From the NCBI GenBank assembly GCA_013398615.1, contig VZSR01001479.1:10484564-10548563 (forward strand): a DNA stretch of 64,000 nt. The letters are read 5' to 3'. The position numbers and the translations under genes were made by a program. This DNA is from Brachypodius melanocephalos. Taxonomy: Eukaryota; Chordata; Aves; Passeriformes; Pycnonotidae. The notes under the pieces were generated by a model, which saw nothing but the letters and a program-made list of their open reading frames with translations, searched no databases and was not told where the DNA came from. Positions 57,201 to 64,000 of this stretch are shown here, in pieces (within the stretch, counting starts at the first letter, position 1; every line of letters starts with the position of its first letter).

Positions 57201-60200
57201 GGAGGAGAAAAACCAGACCCAACCCTACTGGCACACTTTGCAGTCAAATTCCTTTTGACAATTTATGAACTTTTTTTCTTCCTCCTGTTAAACAAAATTA
57301 CTTCAGCAGTATAAAAGTTGGCAGCATAGCTATCTCAGAAGAAAGCTGCTCCATTCCTTATTGGTAAGCAGCGCACACACACACACAAAACCCCACACCC
57401 ACAGGAAATTGAGAGCTATTCATTTAGTTTTAGCCAAGTCTTTGTGAGACTGTACCTTTTGACTATTAGCTGATGGTAAACGTGCAACTGTCTGGTACTT
57501 AATCTCATATAAAAACTAGACAAAAAAACCCTATCAACATTAAATTTAACCTTCAAAAAAGAACACAAGTGGTATGAATGCAATTGTCTGGAAAAATGCT
57601 ACTTACCAAAAACAAAACAACTACTCCCCCACATACATGCAATATTTAAAAGAAAGAATTCAAAGCTGTAATTGTGTTCACACAAACCTAAACTGCAGAG
57701 TACAAGAAGTTCAATGATACAAAATCCTGTGTAATTTGTAATGACACCATGTACTTCCTCTTGGTTTTTTATTGGTTTTTTTTTGGTTTGGGTTTTTTTT
57801 TGGTTTTTTTTTTTTTTTTTTTTTGTATTTTGGGGTCCTGATAGGATGCTGTCCGTTGCCATTACGAGGGATCAGAAGGAAAACATGAAACCAGTTCTTG
57901 TCATCTATACAGAACATGAAACCTGGAGCAATGGTAAGCAAAAAACCAGTAAAGCTACTTTCTGGTAAAGTATACTTTTAGCTAGATAGAGTCTGTCAGA
58001 GCAGCAGCTGGTTTTAATACAGCCATAACAAAAAATTACAAACTTCTAGGAATTAAAAAAAAAAATAAATAAAGAGCTCCAAGAGATACCCTAGGGGAAC
58101 TGCATTTGGGAAGGCAGCAATCCTGTAAAAAAAATGACTGGGGGTTACAGCAGACACCATCTAGACACTAAATTTCCTGCAGCTAAGCAAGGAAGCGTAA
58201 CCTCTTGATGGATAAGTGCATTATTTCATATAAGGCAAGGCAGGGGGGGAGAATGTTATCTAAAGCAAAGTAACAACAAGGGCAACATGCATTTCTGGTC
58301 TATTCACTTTGGAAAATAAAATACCACAGGAACAGTGAAAGACTCTGAGAATACATCTTATATCAAGAATTTAAACAGTCTGCATATTTGGCTTATCCAA
58401 GAGGATAGTGGTTACCAGTGACTTACCAACAAAATGGCTAAGAATCTCTACCAAAATTTACTCTGAAGAAAAAGAATACATTAGCCAAAGCTAGGCCCCG
58501 AAAAGATGCTTCTGGTCAGATGAAAAGGTTTTGAAGAATTCAGAAGTAATCTTCTGCGCCCGACTGTACATAATTACAGTTGATTGATATGATGCATAGT
58601 ATGCTCAGAAACTCATTGACAGCAAGCTTGCTAAATGCAGTTTCTCCAAGAACCACTTTCTATCTTATCCAACTGACTAAAATCTTGTGTAATTCCTTTG
58701 GCATTTACATCTTTCCCACTGCAGCAGTGCTGTCTATTCACAAATAAAGACCTCTGCATTCAGGTAACTCTAACAAGTATGGCTCTTGGAGCATAACCCT
58801 TCAGAAGCACCTGCTGCTCCCTACACACTGTTAGAATATTCAAATCGAAGTTCATTTGTCTTTGAAGTGCTCCAAGGCCTCAGTGCAGGGTATTCAAGGC
58901 TTTTGCCAGAGCTCCAGGACAGACAGCAATCTACTGTTCTGCTGCTTTACCCAACGTTAATTGGTGCTGGAGGATTCAAATTTCTGTGTGGATAAACGAG
59001 GAATGTGACTTCCAAGTATGGAAATGGCAGGTTTGAGAAACAAAGTTTATGATATCCATCTATGTCTCTCTCCTGACAGCAACTTGTATTTAACAAAAGC
59101 ACTATGCATTATACCACATTATACCAGGTACTATATTGCATCTCTCCATGGATAAAGAAACAAAAATGGGACAGGCCTCCTACTGTCATTTCCAGTCAGG
59201 AAAGGACATCTCTGTAACGTAACACCAGAAGATATGGACTCACTATAGAAATCACTGAGTCAGAGGTCATGATCTGCTCTAACAGGACAGGATGAACAGA
59301 CACCAGATGCTCATTGTGGGGACAGAAGCCTTTGAATGTACTTCAAAGACTACATTTTCTAAAACTAAAGCCCATTCCTTGGGGTTTATGAAGTCCACAA
59401 GTCTCCAGAGCCCTGGCTACTGTCTGAGCATCAGGAGGGCCACCAGAGAGTAAACAGAGGGGACTCTGTTTGGGGACCCAGAGTGCTTGGCTGCCTGGGC
59501 TGCAGACAGGCACCCAGCAGGAGCACTGAGAGCTGCCTTCTCCTTACAGCCCCACCACCCCAATGGGTGGAACAGGGAGAGCTCTCAGCCCCTTCAACTC
59601 ACCCTCTCTTCCACCTGGAGCAGGAAGTTACCACTTGCAGCTGGAGCTCACTCATGAACCCAGACAACACCTTTTTTGTGGTAGATTAACAGCAAACTAG
59701 CTTTTGGTGTTCTCTGAGCTGTCTGGGTACCTTACCTAATACTTTCCTTTAATTTAAATATCATGGGGGGTTTAAGTTAAATTTAATCTCATATGTGAAT
59801 TTTGCAATTTTTCACTCAGCCACTCCCCCAAATATTATTTTTAGGCTTGTTCATTTTATATATATTTTTAAAAACCAGCAAGTTACTAGCATGCCTGAAG
59901 TTAGCAGCCAAGTCTGAGCTTGGAAACTGCACAACCTTCACACGGAATGGGTTTCAGAGAAAAAAGCAGAACGTTTCTGTATCTCACTACACCAAGCAGC
60001 AAACCCTTAACCTCACTGCTAGGAACCTCAACTAAAATTTTCCTTTTAACTCTGGCACCCTGCCTTCAATTTAGGAAAGGATTGATATGAAGAACAGACA
60101 GTCAAGAGGGAGATGCAGAGAGAAAGGAAAAGAGGAAGACATTCAAAAGATCGGGAGTGGTGGTTGGCACTTTGGTGCTGAGAGTCAATTAGATCTATTT

Positions 60201-63200
60201 GCTAAATTAACAGGAAAAAAGGAAAAAACCAAAACAAAACAGTCCCTACAATCTGTCATGTTCTTGAAGCCAGGCTTAACAAAAGCAGAGAAGGTTCTCC
60301 ACATCAAGGGTAAGAATACATGGCAGGACTTTGACATCTGAAGAACAATAATTAATCACTTCAACAGTAAGTATCATCCTCTTTTTACTGAAAGGGGGAG
60401 CTGACTCAAAGACAACCAAGGGAGTTGCCCAAAACCACAACACCAGTCATTAGCAGAGCTGCAGTTGGAAGTTTCTGGCTGCCAGCACTATTTTCAATCA
60501 CTGAAATTGGCAGCCAGACCACAGCCACAGAGCTGGTACCCTGTGTGCTCACCAGGGTGAGGGTCACCTGCTCCCCATTCCCCATCTCCCAGCTCCAGTC
60601 ACACCACCAACACCAAGGAAGGATGAAAGGTCAGTGTGTCCAGCCGGGGTGGTGGGCTCAGGGTACAGCACCAGCACTGATGCTCCCATCACCCCACAGC
60701 CCTGTTCCACTGGGTGCCCTGGCACTCCCCCTGTGCCCATGCTCCCCCTGAAGCCCAGAGAATGTTGGTCAGAAAAATAACCCTAGGGAGAAGTCTAAGC
60801 CCATAGTTTTGGTCAGGTTTAGTACCCTGCCCTGGCTCACTGGGTGGAGTGAGAGAGGCAACAAGCACCCCAGAGACTGCACACCTCAACTGCTCCTCTT
60901 CCTCGTGCTTTACACACTCCAAGTTCAGTTCTCGACCAGGAGCTAAATGGCTCTTTCCATCTCATCCCTACAGTTTTAATGTGCATTTTACAGTACTGAT
61001 TTCAGTTTCTTTTAATTGCTTAGTTGAGAGTGTAAAGTTACTTATCTCTTACAGAGCAGGCCAGCTCACAACAAGGACATTCCAAAGCTAAATGTAGTCC
61101 TTTTTGTAAAGGTAGTTGGAAAAGTATTAAATAGGTGAACTTTCATTATTAATTTTTACAGACGCAAGACAATTCTTGTAACAAGCAGTTTGGGAAACCC
61201 AGTGTGACAGAGATGTGGAGGGGGAAGTGAGTATCCCACATTTACTCTAAAATCAGAACCACAGAAATCTGATTTTTGTAGCATAATTAGCCTTAATTCA
61301 TATATAAAATTACATTACAATCTCTGTTACATTACCTGGATATACTCCCCTCATTTCTATATTCTGCCTTATACCTGCCTATACTGAGTTCTCCAGACAT
61401 TCCCTCCAACTCACTTGGTCCTTTGAAGCTGACAGTTATCTACAAATTCAGGCACTGAAGTAATTTATTCTTTTAGAAGTGTTAAGCATTTAAAACTTGC
61501 AACATCAGATTGTGCAAATATTCAAATTTTCTGGAAGGAAAAGAAAAGGGAAAAGCATTTACCTTGATGTCTACATTTATTATATATTCTCCCCCTACAC
61601 ACTCTTATCTTGAGGCTTTTCCTCATGCATTACATTTCCCATTTTGCTCCTTGTGCTTTCCAGGTACTTTCCACATATTGTGACATAACAGCTAAATAAT
61701 ACAAGAAAAGAAACTCAAATTACCTGTTACCATTTTATTCAAATTACCTTTCTTATCGTGAAAGTTTTCCTAAGATGGCTTCTGTAGAGATAAAAGTATT
61801 CACTGGCAATGTCAAAGGAAATTATTAAAATTCATCTAGCAGTGATGCAAGAGTTTTGTGCTGACCTGCACTAACACAAGAAGAAACCACAATGTACCAG
61901 TTTGGACAGAAGTAATTCCTGGACTTTGCCTCCATTTGGTCTCATCAAAATCAAGCGTTACTCCTGGTAAACAAGACAAACACACCCAGAATGAAAAAAA
62001 ACAAACCAAAACCCACACAAACACTTCAACGAGTTACTGTGGTTCTGCATGTGTAAAATCGGGGGTTTCGCTGCCAAGACTCGTTAGAAAAGAACAACCA
62101 GAAAATGTTTGCAAAACAGATTACTATTATGAAGGGCATTAACAGCTATTAATAATAGAATGTACATCAACCTAATGCTTTTTAGATAGTCAGTATTAAT
62201 TGGCAACCTAATTTGGAACTGTTAAGACAAGAGACCTTGCAGACACCATTTGTCAGGTCTAAGCTAACTGGGCGAAAATAGGCCTGATAACAGTTACTTC
62301 CTTGTCATTTCCTTTCAAAAATGACACAACGCTGTTTCAGCGATCAAAGTAATTTTTATCTCCTAAGTGTACCTCCGAAAATAGATTAGCCCTTATAGAA
62401 TGATTTTATATTTATGATCTGAGCTATCGGGCAGACCTTGTGCTAAACTGGACTTGCAATTCACAAGGGATCTCGGTTGCTCGGAAGGAAGCAAGATAAG
62501 GCACAGGGAAATATGGGGGAAGGAAAAGAAAATATTGGGTGAGAGGTCTGGCACCTATCAACATTGCTGCAAGCTTGCCAAGTCTCATAATTTCATCACT
62601 AGGCTTCAGGAATATCAAAAGAGCTATTATTCATTTTTTTATTCTATCCCATCATGTAATCAATAGAACAGATGCCAAAAGCCAGCCATGACAAGGAAGT
62701 CACCATGGCTAGCATTAAAACCAGATTATTTCTGCTGAGACTGGACCATCTATTGTTGCTTTAAATGGGGTCTAAACCCTTTTAATTGCAATGACAGCAA
62801 GAAATATGGGAGTGCTTCAGACTGACTCCTCCAGAAAAAGAAAGAGAAGGGAATGGGTTGGGAAATATCCATGAAAACTAAGCAACCAAGGAAAAATATT
62901 GATAGGAAGCACAGTCAAGACTTGAGGGTGTGTTCAGGGCAGAATCCAGATGACTATGTGGAAAGATGAAAACCTAAATGCAAATGAAGAAAGGGAGCAG
63001 AAGGTTAAAAAATTAAATAAATGAAGTAACACTGATGACATCTTTAATGTTTAGGGATAGTTGAAAGAATGAGTGACACCTGCAGCCTTGAGAAGGAACA
63101 TGACCAGGACAGGCACTTCTTGCAACACAGGAGGACCAGGAGTGGGATAGCAGCATTTCTCCAGCCCAGGCTGCTGGGGAAAGGATAAACAAAGCCCTCT

Positions 63201-64000
63201 CAGATAAAGGGGAGCAAGATACACACATTCCTAGCTCAGAATTAAATTTTACACCAAGAAAGTATCACACAAAATGAGGACAGAATATTTTCTTTTAGAG
63301 GTGAAAGATGATAGCCAGTGGGAAGTGCAACTTCTTCATCACAGCATCTCATTTCAATGCCAGTCCAGTTGCCGGGATCCACCTTACAATTTGCACATGC
63401 CCGGGGCTGGCAATAAAGCAGTGGTGAGAGGAGGTGTGAGGTGTCATGGCCTCAAGTTGCAGAACTTGCTAGAAACAGAGCCTCCTCCATGATTGTTTTA
63501 CAAGACAGGGGGAGAGTGAACTTGCACTGGGGGAGACAGTGCAACAGCAATCAGCTGCTGTGCTACAAGAGCTGCCCATGCCACACCATGGAGATTTGTC
63601 AATATTTACTCCACAGAAGAGAGCAGTACATAAAATTAAACAGTGTCATATATGTATACTACATAATACATATATAATATGTGAGAATAATGTCTTCAGG
63701 AAATACCAGCAGCTGAATGACTAAATTGTTGTCTCAAATTCTCCTGTCCCAATTGTTGACACACCCCGAGGTCCCCAGCATTGCTTCGACGCTGGACAAA
63801 CAGACTTCTCAGTGAAGTGAATCTGAACAAAGCAGCCTGAACACGAGCACTTCTACCTGTCCCATTCTGGCTGTGCTTCTTTCCAACAAGAGCACACACA
63901 CGCTGGTGGCAGTGCCACAGTGGGCACCACTCGGCCTCCAGCCACAGCAGTGCCGCATATACGCTGCGACGGGGTGGTGCAGAGGGGTGCCAGTGCATGT
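54286..64000. other. Non-coding interval to window end
   Basis: AT-rich sequence with a G/T-only run at 57761-57834 and a CA run at 57374-57386. A unique-looking block lies at 62130-62420. CpG becomes somewhat commoner after about 63760, with an unassigned 100-codon minus-strand open frame at 63696-63998, possibly the edge of a feature outside the window. No gene was recognised. Confidence 0.45.
57761..57834 (+). repeat. T/G low-complexity tract (poly-T with GG interruptions)
   Basis: About 74 bases almost entirely T and G, made of T6-T22 runs separated by GG or GGG. It accounts for the poly-Phe/Trp and poly-Lys open frames here. The tract length is likely unreliable in assembly. Confidence 0.9.

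Noticed and set aside
16212..64000. Exons of the neighbouring gene UBR2
   Set aside because: I compared the open frames with the UBR2 features I remember (UBR box, RING region) and found no match.

Overview
The window is vertebrate nuclear DNA and almost certainly avian. Coding sequence is split into short GT-AG exons in kilobase introns. Interspersed repeats include at least five copies of CR1, the dominant bird LINE, and one LTR of the avian ERVL type. CpG is depleted across most of the non-coding sequence. I see no bacterial-type operons, tRNA or rRNA genes, or CRISPR arrays.

The only protein-coding gene I can support is TRERF1 (transcriptional-regulating factor 1, TReP-132), on the minus strand between 15602 and 4112. 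Nine coding exons join in perfect phase to give 856 complete codons plus one base. In order they encode: a 458-residue glutamine-rich N-terminal region with an LxxLL nuclear-receptor box (residues 175-179); a 47-nt linker exon; a C2H2 zinc finger (C493, C496, H509, H513); a Pro/Ser linker with a 20-codon optional extension; a basic and proline-rich segment; and the ELM2 domain, spread over the last four exons. The SANT domain and C-terminus are not here and must lie beyond position 1, so 1-4111 is intron.

From about 15671 to 64000 I find no convincing protein-coding exon. It is most simply the 5' (untranslated) part of TRERF1: long introns and possibly unrecognised non-coding first exons, or flanking DNA toward the upstream neighbour. 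It holds CR1 copies at about 16212-17450 (minus), 20460-20903, 25945-26545, 28680-29148 and 54060-54285 (all plus). It also holds a solo ERVL-type LTR at about 36232-36742, homopolymer tracts, an isolated CpG-rich patch (41797-41911) and a 26-bp perfect palindrome (50380-50405).

The most interesting observation is an exon-like 80-nt segment at 13827-13906 between the first and second coding exons. It has a consensus branch site, a pyrimidine tract, an AG and a GTAAGT donor. It is open in the required frame and has the same phase (0 in, 2 out) as the neighbouring 47-nt exon. Using either one keeps the frame, while using both creates an early stop. This is the pattern of a mutually exclusive or poison exon. 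Exon boundaries and translations were worked out by hand. Gene identity rests on remembered similarity to mammalian TRERF1, with no database search.
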